From NCBI GenBank assembly GCA_030323885.1, contig CM059190.1:83134709-83198708 (forward strand): a DNA stretch of 64,000 nucleotides. The letters are read 5' to 3'. This stretch comes from Branchipolynoe longqiensis (taxonomy: Eukaryota; Annelida; Polychaeta; Phyllodocida; Polynoidae). Numbering within the stretch: the first letter of the stretch is position 1; every line of letters starts with the position of its first letter. Below, piece by piece: positions 33,240-44,021 of this stretch. The notes below the pieces were generated by a model that worked only from the letters and a program-made list of their open reading frames with translations, was not told the origin of the DNA and searched no databases. The position numbers and the translations under genes are program-made.

Positions 33240-33943
33240 AGGCCCAGACAGACCTTACCGGACTGAGTACCGGACACCACCGATCAAAGAATTGTCTAGT
33301 CCGGTGGTGTTCGTTGTCGAACTGTTGCAACGGCCACCAGACGAAACGGACGTTAAACGGACGCTAAACGGACGGTAAACAGACTCTAAACGGATGCTAA
33401 ACGGACGCTAAAGGATGGTAAACGGACGCTAAACGTATGATAAACGGACGCTAAACGGACGCTGAACGGACGCTGAACGGACGCTAAAAGGACATTAACG
33501 AATAGTAAACGGACGAGAACCAGACGAGAACCGGACGGCAACCGAATGTCAAACAGACGGACCGGACACCAAATGGACACCTACCGGACACCTACCGGAC
33601 TGTTCACGGACACGCCAAAAACCGACAGACCCAATTCCCGAAACACCATCAACGGACTCTTCAGGATACAAAAAGGACACCTAACGGATGAGTAACGGAC
33701 ATGAAACGGACAAAACAGACTTAAAACGGAGCCCAACCATACACTTCAGTCCGGTGGTGTTCGGTACAAGTTTTGTGCATGTTCAAAACTTGTAACGGAC
33801 ACTGCCGGACACCGCAGGACACCACAGGACAGATAACGGACATGCCGGATGCCAACCATATATAAACCGTCCATTGCCGTATTTCACCAGACAGTGTCCG
33901 TTTTCTATCCGGTTCCTCAATCTGGCGAAGTCTGACTGGGGCT
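33240..33943. mobile_element. PIF/Harbinger-like MITE, family 1 copy b
   Basis: Same ends and order as 2483-3093, with TAA duplicated exactly on both sides. It has a longer run of GGACGCTAAAC units than copy a. Confidence 0.85.
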
Positions 33944-34219
33944 TAATGCTTAAATAAAATATTTGACCTATTTCACGTCTAAATTGGTTCACCTCATTCC
34001 GCACGTCGCACCTCATTTCCCATGAATCTGTCGTCACTGAACCTTGTTATTCCATGGTGAATAATTTACTTTCTGCTTGACAACAATAGCTGACCTATTG
34101 GTAAAAGACATTCTTTAAAATATAAGCCAAATGTGCATGTGAGTTCCAGTCCAGGGTTAATAACCTAAGTCTGCAAAAACCTTCAATGACAGTATGTGTT
34201 TTGTCGTTGTCGTCGTTAT

Positions 34220-34562
34220 TTAAAGTTGCATAGTCCGATGGTTTTGAGATTTTGTCATTTTCTGAGATGAATATATTAGATTGAATGTTATTATTTATCT
34301 TACTTTAGTTTGAAATATCTTTTATTTTAAATGATTAACTTTTGAGATATTTGAACTGTAAACACGGCAAATTAATTTGAGCAAACATGTTCAAACTCTT
34401 GATACCATCAGTTTCTGCAGTAACATGTTTTTATTAAATTGACTCAGTATTCCCTTCTGCTTAATAAGTGCATCAGTATCTAAGTTAGATATGTAGAATC
34501 ATATCTAGATAGGCTGTTTTGGTTTTGAAAATTTGATACTTTCATCAGACTATGCAGCTTTA
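34220..34562 (+). mobile_element. MITE of the TTAAAGTTGCATAGTCCGA family, copy 5
   Basis: Both inverted ends are present and the interior is colinear with copy 1 (TTTTGTCATTTTCTGAGATG). Confidence 0.85.
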
Positions 34563-34563
34563 A

Positions 34564-34867
34564 TACTGCAGTTACAATATTGCTTGCGACCGCTTGTGAC
34601 CATTTTGCAACCATAAAAAAAGGTCGGTCGCAAATAGGTCGCAAAGAGGTCATACAGTGGTCGTAAATTGGTCTCAAAGTGACCTCCTTGCAACCTTATT
34701 GGTCGCAAGAAGGTTGCAGCTACTGCACTGAAATCTTTCCTACGACCAAAATGGTTGGCTAACGGTCGGCGCTAGTTGTTTTGGTTGCAAGGAGGTCGTT
34801 GGTGATTGTGGCTTCTTCGGTCCAAAGGGGTCGCAAAGTGGTCGTAAGCTGTAGTGTGACTGGGGCT
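34564..34867. mobile_element. MITE with GCGACC/GGTCGC words, copy a
   Basis: The right end AGTGTGACTGGGGCT belongs to the shared PIF-like terminus. The left end (TACTGCAGTTACAATA) is a diverged complement. TAA flanks both sides. It directly abuts the previous MITE. Confidence 0.6.
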
Positions 34868-34923
34868 TAAAAGAAGGAGGAAATTTCAACTGTGGAACAA
34901 TTTGTCTTCATTCCACTGCGCCC

Positions 34924-35053
34924 TGTCCTATATTCCCACTTGCGACCACTTTGCGACCACTTTGAAATCACTTGCGACCTCTTTGCGAACAACCCTTTTT
35001 TTTGTAGTCGCAAAGTGGCCGGAAACCACCACAAGCAGTAATGTGACTGGGGT
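34924..35053. mobile_element. MITE fragment with GCGACC words, copy b
   Basis: Shares ACTTGCGACCACTTTGCGAC words with the preceding element and ends AATGTGACTGGGG. The left end is lost. Confidence 0.5.
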
Positions 35054-35062
35054 ATCTAGTAA

Positions 35063-35601
35063 TGGGGCTATCACATTACGACGTTTCTCGCCAACGTGCG
35101 TCGAAGTGTGTGATTTTTTGCCGCAATGTCGGGATACGTCAGGAAGCGTTACGCGCGCATTCGGTGCGCATTGGTATTCTTTGATGCACGGCGATGGTCG
35201 ACGAGGATCGGTGACGCACGTCATCGCATGTCAAAAGTTTTGTGCTTGCACAAAAGTTTGGACGTGCGACAACGCGCAGGTGCCAAAGTTAAGGCTACTT
35301 TAGGGGCGCGTCGAAATACATTAAACGCACTGGAAGATCGTTATGCGAACGGTAGGCAGACACCGCATGCGCGTGAGGCTTGTTCCCACACATTGTGCCA
35401 AATGGTTGCTTTTTGTTGTTTTACATCCTACCAACATCTAAGGTCATGTCAGGATGGCGCATCAAACTTTTACGACAACGTCGGCCGCATGCTACCAATA
35501 CGGTGCGCTGATACCGAAAAGTTTGACGTCTCTCAATGATTAAAATTGATTTTTCATGTTGACGGTGCGCTGGCGAGATACGGCGTAATGTGACAGCACC
35601 A
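35063..35601. mobile_element. PIF/Harbinger-like MITE, family 3 copy b
   Basis: Ends TGGGGCTATCACATTACGAC and CGTAATGTGACAGCACCA, with TAA exactly on both sides. At 35410-35460 it contains a clear reverse-oriented SINE tail (TTTTACATCCTACCAACATC, TAAGGTCATGTCAGGATGG). Confidence 0.85.
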
Positions 35602-35822
35602 TAAGGTGTCCTTCACAGCTATCAACATTTTCACTAATGTGCAAAAAGTTCACTTTCTCATGACCCAACCCCCACCCTCAACAAAGTCTAAATATAAACA
35701 CTGATATTTTACAATTGACTTTCTATATGTACCTTAGGGGGTGGGGGGCTTCACAATTATCAACAAATTCACACGCGTACAAACTGTATAACCACCCATG
35801 CCCTGCCCAACATACCCTGATA

Positions 35823-36309
35823 CAGTATAACCCCGTTAAACCAAACTTGAAGGGACCCTAGAAATTTGTTTGGATTAACCGATCATTGGTTTAACCAAGC
35901 TTTGACTTTGACTTTGACTTGGCTTTGGCAACAACTTTGGTGCATTATGAATGTTATATACAATGTGTGTGGACACTATGATTATTGTTTTTTATGCATA
36001 TACTGTTTAACCCCATTAAAGGAAGCTCGGTTAAATCCAAACTTTTTCCGGCGCCCCGTCAAAATACTACCATTTATCATATAAAAAGTCTCGGATGACC
36101 TTAAAACCACACGAAGGTTTGGTTTAACTGTATCGGAAGTGGCTGGGGCCGACAGTTTTGTTTGGATTAACCGATACTTTGGATTAACCGACTTTCGTTC
36201 AAGCAACTTTTTTATATGATTAATGGTAGTATTTTGCCGGGCCGCCGAAAAAAGTTTGGATTAACCGATCGTTTGGTTTAACCGAGCTTGGTTTAACGGG
36301 GTTGTACTG
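35823..36309. mobile_element. Pogo/Tigger-like MITE
   Basis: Ends CAGTATAACCCCGTTAAACC and the inverted GGTTTAACGGGGTTGTACTG, flanked by TA on each side. CAGT-type ends with a TA target fit the Tc1/mariner superfamily, pogo branch. A second inverted pair (AAAATACTACCATT and AATGGTAGTATTTT) lies inside. Non-coding. Confidence 0.75.
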
Positions 36310-36311
36310 TA

Positions 36312-36991
36312 CTGAGCAACTCGATACGTTAACCATCCTAGTAATACCGAGTGCCAGGCTAGGTAGACAGAAATATACATTTCAGAAGTCATTTGTTTGA
36401 CTTGTTTCGAACCAATGACCTCCCGCATGGGAAGCCAGCCAGCACTCTTAAGACCGGTCACATAGCCGTTAGTGGACGTAGTTGAACGTAGTGGAGGCTA
36501 ACGTAGTTGAACGTAGTTTAACATACCGGCATCCATACTTCTCCGTGATGTTAACTTGGTAATAACGTGGGTGAGCTGTGATCTCCGATTTAATTTTTGG
36601 ACATGTTCAAAAGAGTGGTATGTTAGAGGCTGAATTTGCATCTGTGATGGTACCATACTCTAACATACTCTAGCATACTCTAGCATACTCTAGCATACTC
36701 TAGCTTACTTAGACGAAGCCCTGGTCACATAGCCATTAGTAGACTAAGGTGAACATAGTGGAGGCTAACATATTTGAACGTAGTTGAACATACCGGCATT
36801 CGTACCATAACGTATTTATCCGTAACGTAAGATATTGATCTGTACCAAAACCTGCTGTACCTTAACATATTTCAACGTAATTTAACATACTTACACCATG
36901 TTTGACCCACATTAATCTATCCTACGGATCACTATGTTCACTAATGACTATGTGACCGGCCCTTCAACCAATTCGGCCATCCCGTCTGGTC
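36312..36991 (-). mobile_element. SINE split by a MITE
   Basis: Minus-strand SINE body and head pieces at 36312-36450 and 36967-36991 (ATTCGGCCATCCCGTCTGGT) enclose the MITE at 36451-36963. The 3' part of the SINE is missing at the left, where the pogo-like element ends. Confidence 0.75.
36451..36963. mobile_element. PIF/Harbinger-like MITE, family 5 copy b
   Basis: Ends AGACCGGTCACATAGCCGTT and the inverted CTATGTGACCGGCCCT, flanked by TTA and TCA. The internal second left end is at about 36715 (GAAGCCCTGGTCACATAGCC). Confidence 0.82.
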
Positions 36992-37280
36992 TTTGATTTG
37001 GCCAGAACTTGAAACCACGTGTGTCCTTGTGGTTTAAAACAGAAGATCAAATAAAAACACATGCCCCGTTCTCACTAATGCCCGCCTCTCCACAAATAAG
37101 GAGCAATTAAAACACAATCCGATTGGGTTACACCAAATGAATTGATGGAATGGAATCAGAGGGGATTACGACACACGGTAAAAGGTGGACACCCAATAAG
37201 GGGAGGTTTCTTGAAAAGGTGGAGAAGCCAAATGATTCCAATGGAAAGGTCATTTACCTGTCTGCCAGTTGCAGAAGCAG

Positions 37281-37415
37281 TCTTATTGTGGGATATCGAT
37301 CGGGTCATGGTGCCGGTGGCCTGATTTCTCAATGGGACAGCACTAAAAAGTTGCCATGAGTGCACGCTGTCAGGACCTTAGATGTTGCCAGACGCAAAAC
37401 TCCAACAACCAAACA
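37281..37415 (+). mobile_element. SINE 3' half
   Basis: Begins in the body at TTGTGGGATATCGATC and continues through GGTCATGGTGCCGGTGGCC to the tail ending CCAACAACCAAAC. Confidence 0.85.
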
Positions 37416-37439
37416 AAAGAAACCATCTAAGAGTAGCAC

Positions 37440-37768
37440 AGACGCTGACCCGATGGTAATGCTGAAATGGTATAAGCGCCTAGGTTCGAGCTCCGGCTGG
37501 GTCCAACGAATGACTTATTAAATGTATACTTGTGACTGCCGAGCCTGACAGTCAGCATCATCGGAATAGGGAAAGGACTGGTTGTATTGGCTCAGTATCA
37601 GGATAATGTAACTGAATAGGATATTGGGTCATGGTACACAGTGGCTCGGACTTCTGCTGGGTCAGCACCATCATGTCGCTAATGAGGGCGCACTGTGGCA
37701 AGTCTGTTTCCGGTCCTGATATGACCTTAGATGTTGATAGGGTGTAGAACTCTAGCAAACACAGAAAC
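37440..37768 (+). mobile_element. SINE, old diverged copy
   Basis: The whole SINE can be followed, but every block carries substitutions (GGTTCGAGCTCCGGCTGGGT as B box; tail GATGTTGATAGGGTGTAG). Confidence 0.75.
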
Positions 37769-37797
37769 AAAAGCATGATCACTTGGTGTTTATCTAA

Positions 37798-38365
37798 TGG
37801 CCCTGTCACATTACGACGCTTCTCGCCGGCATGCCACCAACGCGCAAAAACACTTTTAATCGTTGAGACATGTCAAACTTTTCGGTGTCAGTGCAACATA
37901 TTGGTAGCATGTGGCCAACGTTGTGAGAGAAAAAACAAAAAAGTTTGGTGCACCGTCCTGATATGACCTTAGATGTTGCTAGGATGTAAAACAACAATAG
38001 ACAAAAAAGCAACAGTTTGGCGCAATGTGTGGGAATGATCCTCATGCGCGTGCGGCGTGTGCCGACCGTTCGCATAATGTTATTCCAGTGCATGTAACAT
38101 ATCTTGACGTACCCCTAACGTCACCATAATGTTGGCACCCGCGCGTCATCGCATGTCGAAAGTTTTGTGCCGCTGACCCTCGTCGACCATCGCCGTCCAT
38201 CAACGAATACCAACGCGTGCCTAACGCGCACCTAACGCGCACCTAACGCGCAACTAACGCGCACCTAACACACACCTAACGCTTCCTGACGTATCCCGAC
38301 ATTGCACCAAAAAATCACATATGTCAACGCGCGCTGGCGAGAGGCGTCGTAATGTGATAGCACCA
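37798..38365. mobile_element. PIF/Harbinger-like MITE, family 3 copy c
   Basis: Ends TGGCCCTGTCACATTACGAC and CGTAATGTGATAGCACCA, flanked by TAA and TTA. It is inverted relative to the 35063 copy. A plus-oriented SINE tail at 37950-38000 (CCTGATATGACCTTAGATG) sits at the equivalent internal place. Confidence 0.85.
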
Positions 38366-38471
38366 TTAGGTTCATAAATAGACTGTAGCAGTTCGATGTG
38401 ATCTACTAACCAGTATATTATTAGCGATTGCATCAGCATATTAGCAAGTAACACAGTGAATGAGGTGTGGA

Positions 38472-38493
38472 GGGGGGGGGGGGGGGGGGGGGG
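38472..38493 (+). repeat. (G)22 run
   Basis: Homopolymer run. A GAT trinucleotide repeat follows at 38659-38682. Confidence 0.9.
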
Positions 38494-38682
38494 AGGAGAC
38501 AAGGCAGACAAAGGAAGAGGTGGGAACAGAAACATCAGGGAATGGACAGGCCAGGAGATTAACGATTCCCAGACAGCAGTGGAGAACAGGGAAACAACGG
38601 GAAAACTGTTGCAAAGTCACATCTGGTGCTCCAATGACTCTCACGGTTAAGGGATTGGTGATGATGATGATGATGATGATGA

Positions 38683-39496
38683 TATTAGCAAGTGTGTCTG
38701 GAGGTTGGTTGTGGCGGAGTGTAGTAAATATGGTTGCACTATTTGAATAGTGATGTTCTATATGCTGATAAAGGTCAATCTTATAAGCTGGTAACCTGAA
38801 ACACTTTAATAGCACCATCAAACAAAAGAAAACCACATTTTTGTTTTAAATTATTTTAAAAGATTATAAATGATTAAAAAAAGATGATAATTAAAAATAT
38901 TTTATAATTTCTTTTATAATAATTTCTTTTATTGTTGTAACTTTCCCTTTGTATTATTCTTTTTCTACAATCCAGTCACAATACTGGTGGATTGATCCGC
39001 TGATCTCTACAGCGACTCTTCTACTGGGTGGCTGTTTTAGGAACTAATTGCTTTTGTCTGTGAAGATCCCACCCCTACTCCCATCCCATTTAACTATTTA
39101 AATTATCTTGTTCTCGTATGAATACAAACTAATTAGTTCAAGTGTGTTCATACAGCAGCAAATTTGGTATAAATTTACAGGAATTCCATTTACATGAGGA
39201 TAGGTGAATAAGGTCGCCAAAGTCGTGGAAGCTGGTAGGGTTTTCTTGCAAATGAAGGAAGGGTTGCATCTGAGGTTCTCGAATACGCATTTCTGCTATT
39301 ACAGGGATAACATCCTAACCATAAGACTATCAAAGACAATGTATGACAAGACATCCCACTCAGCGCTTTCCTGTGAAATACAGTAAACAAGGCAAGGGGG
39401 GACATTTAGCGTAGTTAGTTTTTCTGACTATAGGTGGCACATCGGTACTAGTGGGCCTAAACGGACATACTACAAGAGAACATGCAGCCAGTTTGC
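38683..39496. other. No gene seen; tRNA-like and MITE fragments
   Basis: AT-rich. At about 39240-39325 the minus strand reads TATGGTTAGGATGTTATCCC and later a TTCGAGAACC box, similar to tRNA-like pieces at 43766 and 54247. At 39333-39375 it carries ATCAAAGACAATGTATGAC, the end of the MITE at 41029. Confidence 0.4.
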
Positions 39497-40705
39497 AGGA
39501 CCATACCATTATTATGTCAGTACACAGGACCATAATGTCAGTATGTCAGTGACCAGGACTACAGTCAGTATGTCAGGACACCAGATTACAGTCAGTGCAC
39601 AGGAACAGACTGTCAGTAGGTCAGTACACTGGATTAGTCAGTACACAGGACCATACTGTCAGTATGTCAGTACACTGAACTAGTCAGTACACAGGAGCAT
39701 ACCATCAGTATGTCAGTACACTGGACTAGTCAGTACACAGGACCATACCGTCAGTATGTCAGTACACTGGACTAGTCAGTACACAGGACTACAGTTAGTA
39801 CATCAGACTACAGTCAGCACACATAACCATACTTTCAGTATACCAGATAGCACCACTGCATATGTCAGACACGACACATCATATCGGACCAACATCGTAA
39901 GTCGTCACGGACTAGCAGTGCACAGGACTACAGTCAGTACACAGGACCATACTGACAGTACACAGGACCATACTGCCAGTATGTCAGTACACTGGGCCAA
40001 TCAGTAGGCCTACACAGAACTACAGTCAGTACTCTGGACCTTACCATCAGTATGTCAGTACACCAAACTACAGTAGGTACTCAGGACAATACCATCAGTA
40101 TGTCAGTACACCAGACAACAGTCAGTACTCAAGACCATACCATCAATATGTCAGTACACATCACTAGTCAGGGCAAGGACTACAGTCAGTACACAAAACT
40201 CAGTATGTCAGTACAGAGACTATAGTCAGTATGTCAGTACACAGGACTACAGTCAGTAGATAGGACAATGCCATCAGTACATCAGTACACAGGGTCGCAG
40301 TCATTACAACATACCATACCATCAGTATGTCAGTACACAGGACTACAGTCAGTAAAATCAGTACAGAGGATCATTCCATCAGTATGTCAGTACACCAGAC
40401 TACAGCCAGTGCTCAGGACTAGTCAGTACACAATACAATACTGTCAGTATGTCAATACACAGGACTAGTCAGTACATAGGGCTACAGTCAGGACACACAA
40501 CTATACCGTATGTATGTCAGTACACAAGACTATACTGTCAGCATGTCAGTACACCAGAAAATACTGTATGTATGTCAATAGAGAGGACTAGTCAGTACAC
40601 AGGGCCATGCCATCAGTATGGCAGTACATCAGACTAGAGTCAGGAGACAGAACTACACCATCAGTATGTCAGTATATAGGAGTAGTCAGTACAGAGGAGC
40701 ATACC
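39497..40705 (+). repeat. Minisatellite, ~45-50 bp composite unit
   Basis: More than 20 imperfect units composed of the words CAGTATGTCAGTACAC, AGGACTACAGTCAGTAC and AGGACCATACCATCAG in varying order. Open frames here are repeat translations only. Confidence 0.92.
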
Positions 40706-41028
40706 ATCAGGCCCACTACTTCAGTGGCAACACCAACGGCAATTGTATGAACCACAACATCGCAATGTCCCCCATTGGACAGGTCCCCTAGCCCAGCCTA
40801 ACTGCTGTATGATTGGAGCAAGGGGACAGGTTCCATAGCCCACCCTGACTGCTGTACCATCAAAGACAATGTATGGCAATTATAGGGTATTATCTATCTC
40901 CTAATATTAAAAATGAAAACAATATTATAGTATAGTAAAGTTCAAATATGCTTTAAGCACTTCAATCTGTGCCATACATAAATAAAATTTGTGATTATTT
41001 CTGAGTAAGAAAACCACTACTACACCTG

Positions 41029-41142
41029 ATCAAAGACAATGCTCCTTGTTTGCCATGAGATGGCGCCACTGTATGATTATTTAAGCAATTCCAGTATGAA
41101 AGCGCTGAGTGGCGCATCTTGTCATACATTGTCTTTGAGACT
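41029..41142. mobile_element. Small inverted-repeat MITE
   Basis: Ends ATCAAAGACAATG and CATTGTCTTTGAGA, with TGGCGCCACTG and GAGTGGCGCA opposed inside. Fragments with the same end occur at 39333 and 40861. Confidence 0.6.
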
Positions 41143-41506
41143 ATCTAGGCTCGTTAATGCAATAAAACCTATTCACACCTACCTGTGTATGTGGCGTTTC
41201 ACCTGGGAGAGATCAGTACACCTCAATACACTCATGTCCCCTGAGAATTCTAAGCCTCATACTTACAAGTGCAAATAATACCCAGATACCATAATACCAG
41301 TTCATAGACAGGGATGGTACAACGCCATATAACATACAGCATGTACAAAATCCTCGTCATGGAACCAGTATCATGAAGATTGGTTGGTTATTGGAGTTTG
41401 TTGTCCCACTCGGAAACCAGGTTGCCACCACCAATACCTGATTTCCCACTCAGTCACATTATCCTGACACTGAGCCAACTAGTTATTGCCCTATCCTAAT
41501 AATGCC

Positions 41507-42610
41507 GAAGGCCTCGGTAAGCTGCTGGCCATGAACCACTCTGCAGGTCATTCCCTCATATGAGTTCCTGATTATGTTAGTGATCTTTGCCCGTACCCCA
41601 TAGTGTCTCAACAGTCTCCAGATGGTCTGCCTATCCACACTGTCAAACGCCTTCTCATAGTCAATAAAATTGACATAGAGAGGTGAGTTCCACTCCAAGG
41701 ACTGTTCCAGGATGATCCGCAGGGTTGTTATCTGGTCAGTGCAGGATCTGCTCTTCCTGAAACCAGCTTGTTGATCTCGGAGATGTGGGTCGACCGCATC
41801 TTCCATCCTGTTTAGGAGGACTCTATTGAAGACCTTGCCTGGGGTTGACAGCAGTGTTATCCCCCTGTAGTTGGAGCAGGAACTAAGGTCACCCTTCTTT
41901 GGGAGCTTGATAAGGTAACCCTCTTTCCACTCTGATGGAATGTCTTCCTCCTCCCAGATATTTTGGAATAGGGGATAGAACATTTCCACAGTGGTCACTT
42001 CATCCACTTTCAAAGCTTCTGCAAGAATGGTGTCTGGCCCGGCTGACTTGCCATTTCTCAGTTGCTTGATGGCCCTATACATCTCTTCCTTCGATGGAAT
42101 GTCACAGAGGATAGGGAGATCAAAGTTGGCTGGTTGGATATCGACTGGATTTGATGGAGAACGTCTGTTCAAAAGATCCTCAAAATGTTCTGCCCATCTA
42201 CGCTTTTGCTGTTCTATCCCTGGAATCGTTTTCCCTTCTCTGTCCCTCACTGGCCTCTCTGGTTGGCTGAATTTACCTGAGAGCTTTTTGATGTTGGCAT
42301 ACAGCTCCCTCCTGTTACTCTTTTGAGCCGCATCTTCTGCCTCTGCTGCCAGTGCCTCCATGTAATTTCTCTTGTCTGCCCTTATATTCCTCTTTACTAT
42401 TCTATTTGCTTCAGAGTATTGCTCTAGGGCCTTGGCTTTTCTAGCATGTGTGTGGCTGCAATTTATTTCTGCCTTCTTCCTTTTCCTCTCCTGGATGTTT
42501 ACTATGGTCCCTGCTGTAATCCATTCTTTTTGTCCCTGCTTCTTGTTACCCAGCACTTCCTGACATGTTGATGCTACTTCCTCTTTAATGCTCTGCCCCT
42601 TTTCCTCCAT
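41507..42610 (-). pseudogene. LINE reverse transcriptase, N-terminal half (inverted)
   Basis: About 366 residues remain open. The first 150 are a linker between endonuclease and RT (ELYANIKKLSG). RT blocks follow: NGKSAGPD, PKKGDLSSCSNYRGITLL, FNRVLLNRM, QAGFRKSRSCTDQI, and motif A NFIDYEKAFDSVDR with its catalytic aspartate. The frame then reads YEGMTCRVVHGQQLTEAF and leaves the LINE. The methionine at 42610 is at the inversion joint and is not a true start. The RTE-clade call rests on the YEGM and EKAFDSVDR style of sequence and the 3' end, and is moderately sure. Confidence 0.88.
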
Positions 42611-43544
42611 GGCCAGCAGGTTACCGAGGCCTTCCAGGTGTGAACAGGAGTGAGGCAGGGATGCCTACTGTCACACTTCCTTTTCCTGTTGGCGATAGAT
42701 TGGGTAATGAGGACATCAAGTGCCCAGAAGAGGAATGGCATCCAATGGACACCTTGGATGCAGTTGGATGACCTCAACTTTGCTGATGACCTGGCACTTC
42801 TTTCCCACACCCAGCAACAAATGCAGGAGAAGACCACTATCATCGCAACTCACTCAGCACACCTTGGCCTCACTATACACAAAGGGAAGAGCAAAATCCT
42901 CAAAATTAACAATAACAACACAGCCCCCATCAGACTAGAGGGAGAAGCACTAGAGGAAGTTGAAAGCTTCACCTATCTTGGAAGTGTGGTCAACAGGCTG
43001 GGATGGACAGATGCTGATGTGAGGGTTCGGATTGGAAAGGCAAGGGTAGCTTTCCATCAGCTGAAGAATGTCTGAGGATCCTCGGAGCTGCCTAGGAACA
43101 GCAAGATCATGGTAAAGCCTGTTCTTCTGTATGGTGCAGAGACTTGGAGAACAACGGTCACCACCATGAAGAAAATCCAGTCCTTTATCAACACCTGTCT
43201 CAGACGAAACCTAAGAGTACGCTGGCCAAACACCATCAGTGGAGCTGTGGCAGCGAACAGGACAGCAGCCTGTTGAGGAGGAGATCCTTCGGAGACGCTG
43301 GAGATGGGTTGGCTATACCCTTCGCAAGCCTGCATCCAAGATTGCAAGACATGCCCTCTCCTGGAATCCACAAGGGAATAGGAAGAGAGGCAGGCCAAGA
43401 AACAGCTGGTGCCATGACCTGGAGGCAGATGTAAAGAGGTCTGGCCATACATGGAGACAGCTGGAGAAGATGGCCCAGGACCGGGATAACTGGAGAGCCC
43501 TTGTTCGTGGCCTATGCCCAAAGGTGGGCGGTAGGCGTAAGTAA
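42611..43544 (+). pseudogene. LINE reverse transcriptase, C-terminal half
   Basis: It starts with the same HGQQVTEAF block, has a TGA, then motif B GVRQGCLLSHFLFLLAIDW and motif C FADDLALLSH with the catalytic Asp pair. A thumb and connection region follows (GKSKILKIN, ESFTYLGSVVN). A TGA interrupts at 43073-43075 and a frameshift follows near 43240. The last frame (to 43544) gives the basic C-terminus (RRRWRWVGYTLRK, RKRGRPRNSW). At least three disabling changes. Confidence 0.88.
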
Positions 43545-43765
43545 GTATGTAAGTAATAATGCCAAGCAACTGGCTGGGAAGCGACGTGTATCAACGTTTG
43601 AGTCATTGGTTTGACTCGACCAGGGTTTTCTTGATCTACCAAAGCGGGAGACGGATGCTCAAATCATTGTCATTCGGTCATCCCATCTGGCCGTTATATC
43701 ATGAAGAAAGGGCGGGGGATGGGGGGGGGGGTCTTTGCAAACAAATGAGAACATCACACTTAAAG

Positions 43766-43840
43766 CTGATCTCGAACCCACATTTCTGCCCTTACATGGC
43801 TAGCATCCTGACCATTAAGCCATCTGGGCTCCCTGATGCA
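43766..43840 (-). mobile_element. tRNA-like fragment
   Basis: On the minus strand: GCCCAGATGGCTTAATGGTC, then GATGCTAGCC, and GTGGGTTCGAGATCAG as a B-box-like end. It resembles the 54247 sequence. A degenerate tRNA-derived repeat is more likely than a functional tRNA. Confidence 0.4.
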
Positions 43841-44021
43841 ATCGACCAACGCAACCCTACTGGGGATTGTGGATTTCCACCTGTGGACGCAGGTGGCTCA
43901 ATATTTTGATTTTATCCGGGAGCTCCGATATCGTCCTTGACCTTTGTTCATGACCGACCTGTCCAGAGTCCTCCCGGCATCCGGCGCAATGTAACTTGAC
44001 CCCCCCTGATGCAATCAACCT

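Larger units (their letters stand above)
41507..43553 (+). mobile_element. RTE-like LINE fragment with inverted 5' half
   Basis: The 3' part (42611-43553) is plus-oriented. The preceding part of the same coding sequence is on the minus strand (42610 down to 41507). A 27-bp stretch encoding HGQQ.TEAF is present in both, at 41507-41533 and 42608-42634, with one mismatch. The coding region ends almost at the 3' end, followed by GTAAGTAAGTATGTAAG, as in RTE-type LINEs with short 3' ends. The target duplication is TAATAATGCC. The endonuclease domain is missing (5' truncated). Confidence 0.9.
41380..43692 (-). mobile_element. SINE, subfamily A, split by a LINE
   Basis: The 3' two-thirds lies at 41380-41506 and the head at 43554-43692, both on the minus strand. 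TAATAATGCC, part of the SINE body, occurs at 41497-41506 and again at 43554-43563 as the LINE target duplication. Confidence 0.9.

Noticed and set aside
39756..40637. Open frames rich in QYTG repeats
   Set aside because: They fall wholly in the minisatellite and have no start context or conservation evidence.
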